Source: Pseudomonas cerasi (lineage in GTDB: Bacteria; Pseudomonadota; Gammaproteobacteria; Pseudomonadales; Pseudomonadaceae). From it: a stretch of 64,000 bases of DNA. The notes beneath the pieces were generated by a model. The model made no database searches. It saw nothing but the letters and a program-made list of their open reading frames with translations, and had not been told where the DNA came from. Positions 34,727-43,418 of this stretch are shown here, in pieces (position 1 is the first letter of the stretch; every line of letters starts with the position of its first letter). The translations under genes and the position numbers were made by a program. The stretch lies in assembly GCF_900074915.1 (NCBI RefSeq), contig NZ_LT222319.1:5573501-5637500 (forward strand), written 5' to 3'.

Positions 34727-35371
34727 ATGACCCATATCACTGGCACCCTGTACATCATTTCCGCTCCGTCCGGTGCGGGCAAGACCAGTCTGGTCAAGGC
34801 GCTGATGGACGCTCAGCAAGAGCCTCAGCACGGCGCGCAGGCAAAGATTCGCGTCTCTGTCTCGCACACCACACGCGCCATGCGCCCCGGTGAAGTGGAC
34901 GGCGTGAACTACAACTTCGTCGATCGTGCCACGTTCCTGAGCATGATCGAGCACGGCGACTTTCTCGAGCAGGCCGAGGTCTTCGGCAACCTGTACGGCA
35001 CGTCGCAGAGCCACCTGCAGCAGACGCTGGACGAAGGCCACGACCTGATTCTGGAGATCGACTGGCAGGGTGCGCGTCAGGTTCGTGCACAGATGCCCCA
35101 GGCCCGCTCCATCTTCATTTTGCCGCCGACTCAGCAGGCCCTGCGCCAGCGCCTGACCAATCGCGGCCAGGACAGCGACGAGATCATCGAAGCACGGATG
35201 CGTGAAGCGGTCAGCGAAATGAGCCACTACAACGAGTATGAGTACGTCGTGGTCAATGATGACTTCGCCGGCGCACTGGAGGACCTCAAGGCGATTTTCC
35301 GCGCCAATCGCCTCACTCAACAGCATCAGCAAGAGCAATACAGCGAGCTTTTTCAGGAGTTGCTGGCTTGA
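34727..35371 (+). CDS. gmk: Guanylate kinase
   Basis: The 214-residue enzyme has the P-loop ISAPSGAGKTSLVKAL at residues 10-25 and SVSHTTRAMRPGEVDGVNYN, the GMP-binding segment. It converts GMP to GDP, supplying the (p)ppGpp precursor that SpoT later handles. The operon order yicC-gmk-rpoZ-spoT links nucleotide supply with the stringent response. Confidence 0.97.
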   Translation: MTHITGTLYIISAPSGAGKTSLVKALMDAQQEPQHGAQAKIRVSVSHTTRAMRPGEVDGVNYNFVDRATFLSMIEHGDFLEQAEVFGNLYGTSQSHLQQTLDEGHDLILEIDWQGARQVRAQMPQARSIFILPPTQQALRQRLTNRGQDSDEIIEARMREAVSEMSHYNEYEYVVVNDDFAGALEDLKAIFRANRLTQQHQQEQYSELFQELLA

Positions 35372-35518
35372 TCGAAACGTTTCCAGCCATCAGGCAACAG
35401 GTTAAAAGCATGCCGTTGGTGGCATGCCGCTTGATGACTGGTGCTGTCCGCTTGTAAACTACCGAGTCCGCTCGCCCATCCGGGCATCGCGCATCCGCAT
35501 TTGCTACGAGGAATACCC

Positions 35519-35782
35519 ATGGCCCGCGTAACCGTTGAAGACTGCCTAGAACACGTGGATAACCGCTTTGAGCTGGTCATGCTCTCTACCAAGCGTGCCC
35601 GTCAACTGGCAACCGGCGGCAAAGAACCAAAGCTGGCCTGGGAAAACGACAAGCCTACCGTTATGGCCCTGCGTGAAATCGCCGCTGGCGTAATGGATTA
35701 CTCTGTAATCGCAGAAGCTGAAATCGTTGAAGATGAGCCATTGTTCGCAGCGTTCGAGGACGAGTCCAACGAGGCCGTCTAA
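35519..35782 (+). CDS. rpoZ: RNA polymerase omega subunit
   Basis: The 87-residue protein MARVTVEDCLEHVDNRFELV, with RARQLATGGKEPKLAWENDK and TVMALREIAAG, is the complete omega subunit. It helps assemble RNA polymerase and forms part of a ppGpp binding site in proteobacteria. It starts at 35519 after ACGAGGAATACCC. An extra in-frame stretch upstream is not conserved. Confidence 0.97.
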   Translation: MARVTVEDCLEHVDNRFELVMLSTKRARQLATGGKEPKLAWENDKPTVMALREIAAGVMDYSVIAEAEIVEDEPLFAAFEDESNEAV

Positions 35783-35842
35783 GCCTATGCCAGGTCGACG
35801 TAGTACGGCGCAGGGTAAAAGCCATTGGCAAGGGGTAGCGCC

Positions 35843-37948
35843 TTGCCGAGCATAGACGCCCTCGCCGACAGACTGTCGGCCTACCTCGGCAAGGACCAGG
35901 TCAATCTGGTCCGCCGAGCGTATTTCTACGCCGAACAAGCCCACGATGGCCAACGCCGTCGCAGCGGTGAAGCCTACGTCACCCATCCCCTTGCGGTGGC
36001 GAACATTCTTGCCGACATGCACATGGACCATCAGAGCCTGATGGCTGCGATGCTGCATGACGTCATCGAAGACACCGGGATTGCCAAGGAAGCGCTCAGC
36101 GCCCAATTTGGCGAGACCGTCGCGGAACTGGTCGATGGGGTCAGCAAACTGACCCAGATGAATTTCGAGACCAAGGCCGAAGCCCAGGCGGAAAACTTCC
36201 AGAAAATGGCCATGGCCATGGCGCGCGACATTCGCGTCATTCTGGTCAAGCTCGCCGACCGCCTGCACAACATGCGCACGCTGGAAGTCCTGTCTGGCGA
36301 AAAGCGTCGGCGCATCGCCAAGGAAACCCTCGAAATCTATGCGCCCATCGCCAATCGGCTGGGCATGCACAGTGTGCGTATCGAATTCGAGGACCTGGGC
36401 TTCAAGGCGATGTACCCGATGCGCTCCTCGCGAATCAACCAGGCGGTCAAGCGCGCCAGGGGCAATCGCAAGGAACTGGTCAACAAGATCGAAGAGTCCC
36501 TGAGTCATTGTCTGGCCGTCGATGGCATCGAAGGCGACGTCAGTGGGCGGCAGAAACATCTGTATGGCATCTACAAGAAGATGCGCGGCAAGCGTCGCGC
36601 CTTCAACGAGATCATGGATGTCTACGCGTTCCGCATCATCGTCGACAAGGTCGACACCTGCTATCGCGTGCTTGGCGCTGTACATAATTTGTACAAGCCG
36701 CTGCCCGGCCGATTCAAGGATTACATCGCGATCCCCAAGGCCAACGGCTATCAGTCCCTGCACACGACGTTGTTCGGGATGCATGGCGTGCCTATCGAGA
36801 TCCAGATTCGCACCCGCGAAATGGAAGAAATGGCCAACAACGGCATCGCGGCGCACTGGCTGTACAAGTCCAGTGACGATGAGCAGCCCAAGGGCACTCA
36901 CGCTCGTGCCCGACAGTGGGTCAAGGGCGTACTGGAAATGCAGCAGCGCGCCGGCAACTCTCTGGAATTCATCGAAAGCGTCAAGATCGACCTGTTCCCG
37001 GACGAAGTCTACGTTTTCACCCCCAAAGGCCGGATCATGGAGCTGCCCAAAGGCTCTACGGCAGTGGATTTCGCCTACGCGGTACACACCGATGTCGGCA
37101 ACAGCTGCATTGCCTGCCGGATCAACCGCCGCTTGGCACCGCTTTCCGAACCGCTGCAAAGCGGCTCGACGGTCGAGATTGTCAGCGCACCCGGCGCACG
37201 TCCGAATCCGGCCTGGCTGAACTTCGTCGTCACCGGCAAGGCGCGCACCCATATTCGTCACGCACTCAAGCTGCAACGCCGCTCCGAGTCGATCAATCTG
37301 GGCGAGCGACTGCTGAACAAGGTTCTCAACGGCTTTGAATGCAGCCTCGACAAGATCAGCCAGGAACGCATTCAACTGGTGCTCAACGAATACCGTGTCG
37401 AAGTGCTGGAAGACCTGCTCGAAGACATTGGCCTGGGTAACCGCATGGCTTATGTCGTTGCCCGACGCCTGCTGGGCGAAGGCGATCAGTTGCCGAGCCC
37501 TGAAGGTCCGCTGGCGATTCGTGGCACCGAAGGCCTGGTGCTCAGCTACGCCAAGTGCTGCACACCGATCCCGGGCGACCCGATTGTCGGCCACCTGTCT
37601 GCAGGCAAGGGCATGGTTGTGCACCTGGACAACTGCCGCAACATCAGCGAAATCCGCCACAACCCGGAAAAATGCATCCAGTTGTCGTGGGCCAAGGACG
37701 TGACTGGCGAATTCAACGTCGAGCTGCGTGTCGAACTTGAGCATCAGCGCGGCCTGATCGCGCTGCTGGCCAGCAGCGTCAACGCGGCGGACGGCAATAT
37801 CGAAAAAATCAGCATGGACGAACGCGATGGTCGCATCAGCGTGGTCCAACTGGTGGTCAGCGTGCACGACCGCGTGCACCTGGCTCGTGTGATCAAGAAA
37901 CTGCGCGCCCTGACCGGTGTCACACGCATCACCCGGATGCGCGCGTAG
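35843..37948 (+). CDS. spoT: Bifunctional (p)ppGpp synthetase/hydrolase
   Basis: The 701-residue protein has an HD hydrolase domain (HPLAVANILADMHMDHQSLM, then AAMLHDVIEDTG), a synthetase domain (from about residue 240, GRQKHLYGIYKKMRG), TGS (VFTPKGRIMELPKGSTAVDF) and a C-terminal ACT domain (LRVELEHQRGLIALLASSVN). It makes and degrades (p)ppGpp. The start is TTG at 35843 (protein MPSIDALADRLSAYLGKDQV), with AGGGG 7 bp before it; a TTG six codons earlier is the alternative. Confidence 0.95.
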   Translation: MPSIDALADRLSAYLGKDQVNLVRRAYFYAEQAHDGQRRRSGEAYVTHPLAVANILADMHMDHQSLMAAMLHDVIEDTGIAKEALSAQFGETVAELVDGVSKLTQMNFETKAEAQAENFQKMAMAMARDIRVILVKLADRLHNMRTLEVLSGEKRRRIAKETLEIYAPIANRLGMHSVRIEFEDLGFKAMYPMRSSRINQAVKRARGNRKELVNKIEESLSHCLAVDGIEGDVSGRQKHLYGIYKKMRGKRRAFNEIMDVYAFRIIVDKVDTCYRVLGAVHNLYKPLPGRFKDYIAIPKANGYQSLHTTLFGMHGVPIEIQIRTREMEEMANNGIAAHWLYKSSDDEQPKGTHARARQWVKGVLEMQQRAGNSLEFIESVKIDLFPDEVYVFTPKGRIMELPKGSTAVDFAYAVHTDVGNSCIACRINRRLAPLSEPLQSGSTVEIVSAPGARPNPAWLNFVVTGKARTHIRHALKLQRRSESINLGERLLNKVLNGFECSLDKISQERIQLVLNEYRVEVLEDLLEDIGLGNRMAYVVARRLLGEGDQLPSPEGPLAIRGTEGLVLSYAKCCTPIPGDPIVGHLSAGKGMVVHLDNCRNISEIRHNPEKCIQLSWAKDVTGEFNVELRVELEHQRGLIALLASSVNAADGNIEKISMDERDGRISVVQLVVSVHDRVHLARVIKKLRALTGVTRITRMRA

Positions 37949-37972
37949 GCCATCCCACTATCAGGAGTTCTC

Positions 37973-38353
37973 ATGACCAAGACTGTCATCACCAGCGATA
38001 AAGCCCCTGCGGCCATCGGCCCTTACTCACAGGCCATCAAAGCTGGCAATACCGTATACATGTCTGGACAGATCCCGTTGGACCCGAGCACCATGGAACT
38101 GGTTGAAGGCATCGAAGCCCAGATCACTCAGGTTTTCGAAAACCTTAAGTCGGTTGCCGAAGCGGCGGGCGGATCGTTCAAGGACATCGTCAAATTGAAC
38201 ATCTTTCTGACCGACCTGGGCCACTTCGCCAAGGTCAACGAGCTCATGAGCACCTATTTCACTCAGCCTTACCCGGCCCGTGCGGCCATCGGCGTTGCGG
38301 CATTGCCGCGTGGCGCCCAGGTTGAAATGGACGCGATTCTCGTCATCGAATAA
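37973..38353 (+). CDS. ridA: RidA family protein (2-iminobutanoate/2-iminopropanoate deaminase)
   Basis: The 126-residue protein begins MTKTVITSDKAPAAIGPYSQ and has NTVYMSGQIPLDPSTMELVE and the C-terminal YPARAAIGVAALPRGAQVEM, then DAILV. The arginine in ARAAIGV and the glutamate near the end are the catalytic-pocket residues of archetypal RidA. It removes reactive enamines formed by PLP enzymes. This copy next to spoT is closer to the canonical RidA than the one at 9.7 kb. Confidence 0.94.
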   Translation: MTKTVITSDKAPAAIGPYSQAIKAGNTVYMSGQIPLDPSTMELVEGIEAQITQVFENLKSVAEAAGGSFKDIVKLNIFLTDLGHFAKVNELMSTYFTQPYPARAAIGVAALPRGAQVEMDAILVIE

Positions 38354-38407
38354 ATCCCCGACGGAGCGTGACTTGCGCTCCGTTCTCCCTGAAGGAAGGA
38401 ATCCGTT

Positions 38408-39145
38408 ATGCGCTCCGCGCTCGCCATCTCGCTGCTCGCCGTCATTATGGGCGGCTGCGCCAGCCACGCCGACCGCAATCCGGACGGCACCTGGATCAAC
38501 CAGACCGCCATCGACGACGCCGTCAAGCAAGGCAACTTGCGCCAGGCCCTCCTCGCCAATGGTCCCAACCTGGAGTGGAAAATCAACTCCAAGGCCAATC
38601 AGGCCATTTACTCCAATGGCTTCGAGCTCGGCGAAGGCAAGATCGTCAGCGCTGCCGAAGGCAAGCTGCATGTCGATTTCTACGGCAACTTCTTCGAAGA
38701 CCTGAGCGTCAAGGGTGACGAACTGGTCCAGGCGGCCAGCGAGTCAGGCCCTGAACAGCACTTCCAGAAACCCGAAGATCCGGCTCCGGACGGCGCTCAG
38801 CCAGGCAGCAGCTTCGAGAAAGCGCTGTATGGCGCCTACATGGGCGGCAAATGGACGGTCGTAGAGGGCGACGGTCAGGGCAGCACCGTGCAATTCATGC
38901 CTGACGGCAGTGTGCAGGGGCTTCCGGAAAACGATCGTTACGCGCTCTGCCTGGCAGGCGATTGTGCAGCCATGAGCGGCGAATTCGACAGCATGTGGCT
39001 GGAGAAAGCCGAGAAAGGCAACCCGTGGATTTTCGCCCGCAAAGGCAAGCAGCTGGAGATATTCCAGGCGGTGAACAACGCTGGCGCCGACCAGATGCCC
39101 GAGCTGCGTCCCGGCCCACGTCGCTGGTTGCTCGAACAGCAGTAA
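38408..39145 (+). CDS. Predicted lipoprotein of unknown function
   Basis: The 245-residue protein begins MRSALAISLLAVIMGGCASH, a lipoprotein signal with the modified cysteine at position 17. The mature part contains ANGPNLEWKINSKANQAIYS, a Pro/Asp-rich linker (HFQKPEDPAPDGAQPG, about residues 118-133) and a second part (GGKWTVVEGDGQGSTVQFMP ... ENDRYALCLAGDCAAMSGEF) with two cysteines that may pair. I do not recognise the family. Its place after spoT-ridA is typical of fluorescent pseudomonads, but its role is unknown. The serine at +2 after the acylated cysteine is not an inner-membrane retention Asp, so the outer membrane is likely. Confidence 0.8.
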   Translation: MRSALAISLLAVIMGGCASHADRNPDGTWINQTAIDDAVKQGNLRQALLANGPNLEWKINSKANQAIYSNGFELGEGKIVSAAEGKLHVDFYGNFFEDLSVKGDELVQAASESGPEQHFQKPEDPAPDGAQPGSSFEKALYGAYMGGKWTVVEGDGQGSTVQFMPDGSVQGLPENDRYALCLAGDCAAMSGEFDSMWLEKAEKGNPWIFARKGKQLEIFQAVNNAGADQMPELRPGPRRWLLEQQ

Positions 39146-39198
39146 GCGATTCAGGTATCAGGAGCGCTCTTCACGGCGCTCCTGATCAACCACCATTT

Positions 39199-40047
39199 TT
39201 AGCCCAGCAACGCCGCATAGCCCGCCCGATAATCCGGGTACATCGGCGCCCATCCCAATGCTCGCGCCCTGGCATTACTGCAACGCTTGCTGCCCACGCG
39301 CTGCACGCTGACCTCCTCCGACCACTCGGTCACCCCCAGATACTCACGTATCCACGCCACCACATCGGCCAGCGCGGCCGGATCGTCGTCGACGCCCAGA
39401 TAGCAACTCTCCAGCGCAACGCCGCGTTGATCCGCCAGCAGCAGGTGCCCGAGCAGACCGGCCGCATCGTCGGCATGAATGCGATTGGCGTAGACCGGCG
39501 GATCGATCCTCACGCTGTGCCCCTGACGAACGCGGTTCGACAGGTCACTGCGGCCTGGGCCGTAAATACCGGTCAATCTCACCGCCGTGGCTGGCAGTCC
39601 GCTGTTCAGCGCGACCTGCTCGGCTTCCAGCATCACCGTGCCGGTGTAGTTGCCGGGCTCGGTGGCGGAGGTTTCATCCACCCACTCACCATTCTGCTGA
39701 CCATAAACACCGCTGCTTGAAACAAAGATCAAGCGCTTTGGCCGCTGCCCGGTCTGCTCGAGCCAGCTCAATACGTTACGCAGCCCCTCGACGTAAGCCA
39801 TCCGGTAACCCGCTTCGTCACGCTGCGAAGGGGTCGCGCAATACACCACATAATCCAGTGCCGCAGCTGGCCAGTGGGCAGGTTTTGGCGTCTCGAACAG
39901 ATCGCCCGCCACACCGTGAACACCGGCAGGAAGCTCGGAAACAGTGCGCCGCAGCCCATGCACGGTCCAGCCGTGAGACAGCAGGCGGTTAGCGAGTCGC
40001 GAACCAATGTCGCCACAGCCGGCGATCAGAAGTGAGGGAGCAGTCAT
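39199..40047 (-). CDS. NAD(P)-binding sugar epimerase/dehydratase-like SDR (YeeZ-like)
   Basis: The 282-residue protein has a Rossmann motif MTAPSLLIAGCGDIGSRLAN and LIFVSSSGVYGQQNGEWVDE, an atypical extended SDR pattern in which the usual YxxxK is not obvious. The family resembles E. coli YeeZ. The substrate is unknown. It is convergent with the lipoprotein gene and divergent from exbB. Confidence 0.8.
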   Translation of the reverse strand: MTAPSLLIAGCGDIGSRLANRLLSHGWTVHGLRRTVSELPAGVHGVAGDLFETPKPAHWPAAALDYVVYCATPSQRDEAGYRMAYVEGLRNVLSWLEQTGQRPKRLIFVSSSGVYGQQNGEWVDETSATEPGNYTGTVMLEAEQVALNSGLPATAVRLTGIYGPGRSDLSNRVRQGHSVRIDPPVYANRIHADDAAGLLGHLLLADQRGVALESCYLGVDDDPAALADVVAWIREYLGVTEWSEEVSVQRVGSKRCSNARARALGWAPMYPDYRAGYAALLG

Positions 40048-40147
40048 TCGGTATCTCCAGAAAAGGCGGTGTCAGTATCGTTAAAAACGCTCATCGACAG
40101 GCAAGCGTTCGGGCGAATATGTAAAAAAAGATACTGTATTACTTTTG

Positions 40148-40172
40148 TTAACAAGAACGATTTGCAATAATG
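40148..40172. promoter_or_regulatory. Possible Fur box upstream of exbB
   Basis: On the minus strand the sequence reads ATTATTGCAAATCGTTCTTG, then TTAAC, resembling the Pseudomonas Fur pattern TGCAAATNNTTCTCATTT. It lies about 85-110 bp before the exbB start in AT-rich DNA. Iron control of exbB-exbD-tonB would be expected. Confidence 0.4.
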
Positions 40173-40256
40173 GCGGCCCATTCGTTCCCCGTAAGCGCCG
40201 ACAGCACCACGCGACGCACTGGAACCATCCCCTTTTTCCTCTCAGGTCCGGCCAGC

Positions 40257-41219
40257 ATGAAACGCATTCAATCAATCGCTTCGCCTACCCAGATGCCTCG
40301 CCTGCCTCGTGCATGGCGCGGTATCGCAGCCCTTGTCTTGAGCCTGATGTTCGTCCCCATGGCACTTGCGGATCAGTCGGCTCCGACCGCGGCCCCTGCG
40401 ACCTCAAGCGCACCTGCGGCAACGGCACCTGCTGCACCAGCTGCACCTGACGCAGCAGCCCCGGTGCAGGCCATGGAGCCTGTCGCCGAAGACAACAGCC
40501 TGGGCATGGCGCATGACCTGTCGCCGTGGGGCATGTATCAGAATGCCGACGTCGTGGTCAAAGCGGTCATGATCGGTCTGGCCATTGCCTCGATCATTAC
40601 GTGGACCATCTGGATCTCCAAGGGTTTCGAGCTGCTGGGTGCCAAGCGCCGGTTGCGCGGCGAAATCGTTAATCTGAAAAAAGCCCGCTCCCTGACTGAA
40701 GCGAGCGCCACCGCCAGCAAGGAAGGCACCCTCGCCCACCTGCTGGTGCATGACGCCCTCGAGGAGATGCGCCTTTCGGCCAACAGCCGTGAGCGTGAAG
40801 GGATCAAGGAGCGTGTCAGCTTCCGTCTCGAGCGCCTGGTCGCCGCCTGTGGCCGCAACATGAGCATGGGCACCGGCGTGCTGGCGACCATCGGTTCGAC
40901 TGCGCCGTTCGTGGGCCTGTTCGGTACGGTATGGGGCATCATGAACAGCTTCATCGGCATCGCCAAGACCCAGACCACCAACCTCGCCGTGGTCGCCCCC
41001 GGCATCGCCGAAGCCCTTCTGGCCACTGCCTTGGGCCTGGTCGCTGCGATCCCTGCAGTGGTGATCTACAACGTCTTCGCCCGCTCCATCGCCGGTTACA
41101 AGGCTCAGGTGTCCGATGCCTCTGCACACGTTCTGCTGCTGGTCAGCCGCGATCTGGATCATCTGCCTGAGCCGTCCGAGCGCAATCAACAACAACCGCA
41201 CATGGTCAAGGTGGGCTAA
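40257..41219 (+). CDS. exbB: TonB-system proton channel subunit ExbB
   Basis: The 320-residue protein has a signal-like N-terminus ending FVPMALADQ, an Ala/Pro-rich linker (about 45-75), and the MotA/TolQ/ExbB domain with membrane segments near 100-120, 215-235 and 260-280. STAPFVGLFGTVWGIMNSFI and VAPGIAEALLATALGLVAAI are the channel motifs. It is the extended Pseudomonas form with a long N-terminal periplasmic extension. It uses the proton gradient with ExbD to energise TonB. It is first in exbB-exbD-tonB. Confidence 0.94.
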   Translation: MKRIQSIASPTQMPRLPRAWRGIAALVLSLMFVPMALADQSAPTAAPATSSAPAATAPAAPAAPDAAAPVQAMEPVAEDNSLGMAHDLSPWGMYQNADVVVKAVMIGLAIASIITWTIWISKGFELLGAKRRLRGEIVNLKKARSLTEASATASKEGTLAHLLVHDALEEMRLSANSREREGIKERVSFRLERLVAACGRNMSMGTGVLATIGSTAPFVGLFGTVWGIMNSFIGIAKTQTTNLAVVAPGIAEALLATALGLVAAIPAVVIYNVFARSIAGYKAQVSDASAHVLLLVSRDLDHLPEPSERNQQQPHMVKVG

Positions 41220-41222
41220 CAC

Positions 41223-41648
41223 GTGGGCCTGCATCTTAATGAAGGCGGCGACGATCTCGCCGAGAACCATGAAATCAACGTGACGCCGTTCATCGACGTC
41301 ATGCTGGTGCTGTTGATCATCTTCATGGTGGCTGCGCCGCTGGCGACCGTAGACATCAAGGTTGATCTACCGGCGTCTACCGCCACACCGCAGCCCAGAC
41401 CCGAGAAGCCGATCTTTCTCAGCGTGAAAACCGACAAGAGCCTGTACCTGGGCGAAGAGAAGGTTGCCCGCGAGCAGATCGGTCAGGTGCTGGACGCCCG
41501 CACCAAGGGCAAGAAAGACACCACGATCTTCTTCCAGGCCGACAAGGGCGTGGATTACGGCGATCTGATGGAGGTCATGAACACGCTTCGGGGTGCGGGT
41601 TACCTGAAGGTCGGTCTGGTAGGTCTCGAGACGGCTGGTAAGAAATGA
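41223..41648 (+). CDS. exbD: TonB-system subunit ExbD
   Basis: The 141-residue protein starts with GTG 3 bp after the exbB stop. It has one membrane segment carrying the essential aspartate: HEINVTPFIDVMLVLLIIFM (Asp in PFID, about residue 25), followed by a periplasmic domain. With ExbB it converts proton flow into movement of TonB. Its stop overlaps the tonB start (ATGA). Confidence 0.95.
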   Translation: MGLHLNEGGDDLAENHEINVTPFIDVMLVLLIIFMVAAPLATVDIKVDLPASTATPQPRPEKPIFLSVKTDKSLYLGEEKVAREQIGQVLDARTKGKKDTTIFFQADKGVDYGDLMEVMNTLRGAGYLKVGLVGLETAGKK

Positions 41649-42391
41649 TCAGTACGCGCCAAAAACTGACGCGCTATAGCGGTAGTCTGTTGTTGGTGCT
41701 GGCCGTGCACGCCATCGCAATCATCATTGCCGTTCGCTGGCCCGCCTCTCAGGCGATCGAGCTGCCACCGGCAGCCATGATGGTCGAGCTTGCGCCTCTG
41801 CCAGAGCCCGCACCGCCGCCACCACCGAAGGTCGTTCAGCCGCCCCCGCCGCCAGCACCGGAGGAGCCGACACCGGTGCCGGAAGTCGTGCAGGCGCCGA
41901 AGCCGGAAATCGTGGTGCCCAAGAAGGTTGAGAAGCCCAAGCCCAAACCGCAGTCGCCAAAGCCGCAGAAGAAGCCTGAGCCGCCCAAGGAGAAGCCTGC
42001 TGACGAAAAGCCGGTCGATACACCGCCGACCACGGCGCAACCGGAAAAGCCGGTGGCCCCCAAGCCTGCTCCTGCACCTTCGCCACCCAGCAACGCATTG
42101 CCGAACTGGCAGGGCGATTTGCTCGGTCATCTGAGCAAGTACAAGAAGTACCCTGAGGATGCACGCCGTCGTGGCATGCAGGGTGTCGCTCGCTTGCGCT
42201 TTGTGGTGGACGCTGACGGCAACGTGCTTTCCTACTCGATTGCCAACAGTTCAGGCAGCCCTTCGCTGGATCGAGCGACCATGGAAATGATCCGTCGCGC
42301 TCAGCCTTTGCCCAAGCCGCCGAAGGAAATTCTCAACAACGGCACCATTGAAATCCTCGCACCGTTCGTTTATTCGCTGGATAAACGCTGA
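41645..42391 (+). CDS. tonB: TonB energy-transducing protein
   Basis: The 248-residue protein has an N-terminal membrane anchor (LLVLAVHAIAIIIAV, about 15-29), a long Pro/Lys-rich spacer (about 48-155) and the C-terminal TonB domain (YPEDARRRGMQGVARLRFVV, about 170-248). It links the inner-membrane ExbBD motor to outer-membrane receptors for iron chelates and vitamin B12. It is the third gene of the operon, translationally coupled to exbD. Confidence 0.95.
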   Translation: MISTRQKLTRYSGSLLLVLAVHAIAIIIAVRWPASQAIELPPAAMMVELAPLPEPAPPPPPKVVQPPPPPAPEEPTPVPEVVQAPKPEIVVPKKVEKPKPKPQSPKPQKKPEPPKEKPADEKPVDTPPTTAQPEKPVAPKPAPAPSPPSNALPNWQGDLLGHLSKYKKYPEDARRRGMQGVARLRFVVDADGNVLSYSIANSSGSPSLDRATMEMIRRAQPLPKPPKEILNNGTIEILAPFVYSLDKR

Positions 42392-42483
42392 ATTGTACTT
42401 TTGTTACCCATAAGTACTTCTGATAACGTGCGTCTATCGATCGCACCCGCTATGCTGGGGTCGCAACTTCATGGACGCACGTT

Positions 42484-43407
42484 ATGACTCTTACAGAATT
42501 GCGCTACATCGTTACGCTCGCCCAGGAGCAGCACTTTGGCCATGCGGCGGAACGCTGCCATGTCAGCCAGCCAACGCTGTCGGTGGGTGTCAAAAAACTC
42601 GAAGACGAACTCGGCGTGCTCATTTTCGAGCGCAGCAAGAGCGCTGTGCGCCTGACACCGGTCGGTGAAGGCATCGTTGCGCAGGCGCAGAAAGTGCTGG
42701 AGCAGGCCCAGGGTATTCGCGAGCTGGCCCAGGCCGGCAAGAACCAGCTGACCGCCCCGCTGAAAGTCGGCGCGATCTACACCGTCGGTCCCTACCTGTT
42801 TCCTCACCTGATCCCGCAACTGCACCGGGTCGCCCCGCAGATGCCGTTGTACATCGAGGAAAACTTCACGCATGTGCTGCGCGACAAGCTGCGTAACGGT
42901 GAGCTGGATGCCGTCATCATTGCCTTGCCGTTCAACGAAGCCGACGTACTGACCCTGCCGCTTTACGACGAACCGTTCTCTGTCCTGATGCCGGCCGACC
43001 ATCCCTGGACTCAGAAAGAGACCATCGATGCCTCGGCGCTCAACGACAAGAGCCTGCTATTGCTGGGCGAAGGTCACTGCTTCCGTGATCAGGTTCTGGA
43101 GGCCTGCCCGACGCTGGGCAAAGGCAACGAAGGTGCCAAGCACACGACAGTAGAGTCCAGCTCGCTGGAAACCATTCGGCACATGGTCGCCTCCGGGCTG
43201 GGCATTTCGATCCTGCCGCTGTCGGCAGTCGACAGCCATCACTACGCGCCCGGCGTGATCGAAGTGCGCCCACTGACGCCGCCCGTGCCTTTCCGCACGG
43301 TCGCCATCGCCTGGCGTGCAAGCTTCCCGAGGCCCAAAGCCATCGAAATCCTCGCTGACTCTGCACGCCTGTGCTCGGTGGCACGTCCGAAAACAGTCGC
43401 TAGCTAG
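42484..43407 (+). CDS. oxyR: Hydrogen peroxide-sensing regulator OxyR
   Basis: The 307-residue LysR-family protein has an N-terminal helix-turn-helix (HFGHAAERCHVSQPTLSVGV) and the OxyR redox pair Cys199 and Cys208 in GEGHCFRDQVLEACP, at the same numbers as in E. coli. Oxidation to a disulphide activates catalase and peroxidase genes. It lies just upstream of recG (11-bp gap), an arrangement common in Pseudomonas where the two are cotranscribed. Confidence 0.96.
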   Translation: MTLTELRYIVTLAQEQHFGHAAERCHVSQPTLSVGVKKLEDELGVLIFERSKSAVRLTPVGEGIVAQAQKVLEQAQGIRELAQAGKNQLTAPLKVGAIYTVGPYLFPHLIPQLHRVAPQMPLYIEENFTHVLRDKLRNGELDAVIIALPFNEADVLTLPLYDEPFSVLMPADHPWTQKETIDASALNDKSLLLLGEGHCFRDQVLEACPTLGKGNEGAKHTTVESSSLETIRHMVASGLGISILPLSAVDSHHYAPGVIEVRPLTPPVPFRTVAIAWRASFPRPKAIEILADSARLCSVARPKTVAS

Positions 43408-43418
43408 GCAGAACAGAA

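Noticed and set aside
35546..37879. 777-codon open frame opposite spoT (minus strand)
   Set aside because: It mirrors the high-GC coding frame of spoT, has no recognisable domain, and the amino acids are those expected from the antisense of a conserved gene.
40257..42391. Tol-Pal system instead of TonB system
   Set aside because: The third gene has the Pro/Lys spacer and C-terminal domain of TonB, and no tolB or pal follows.
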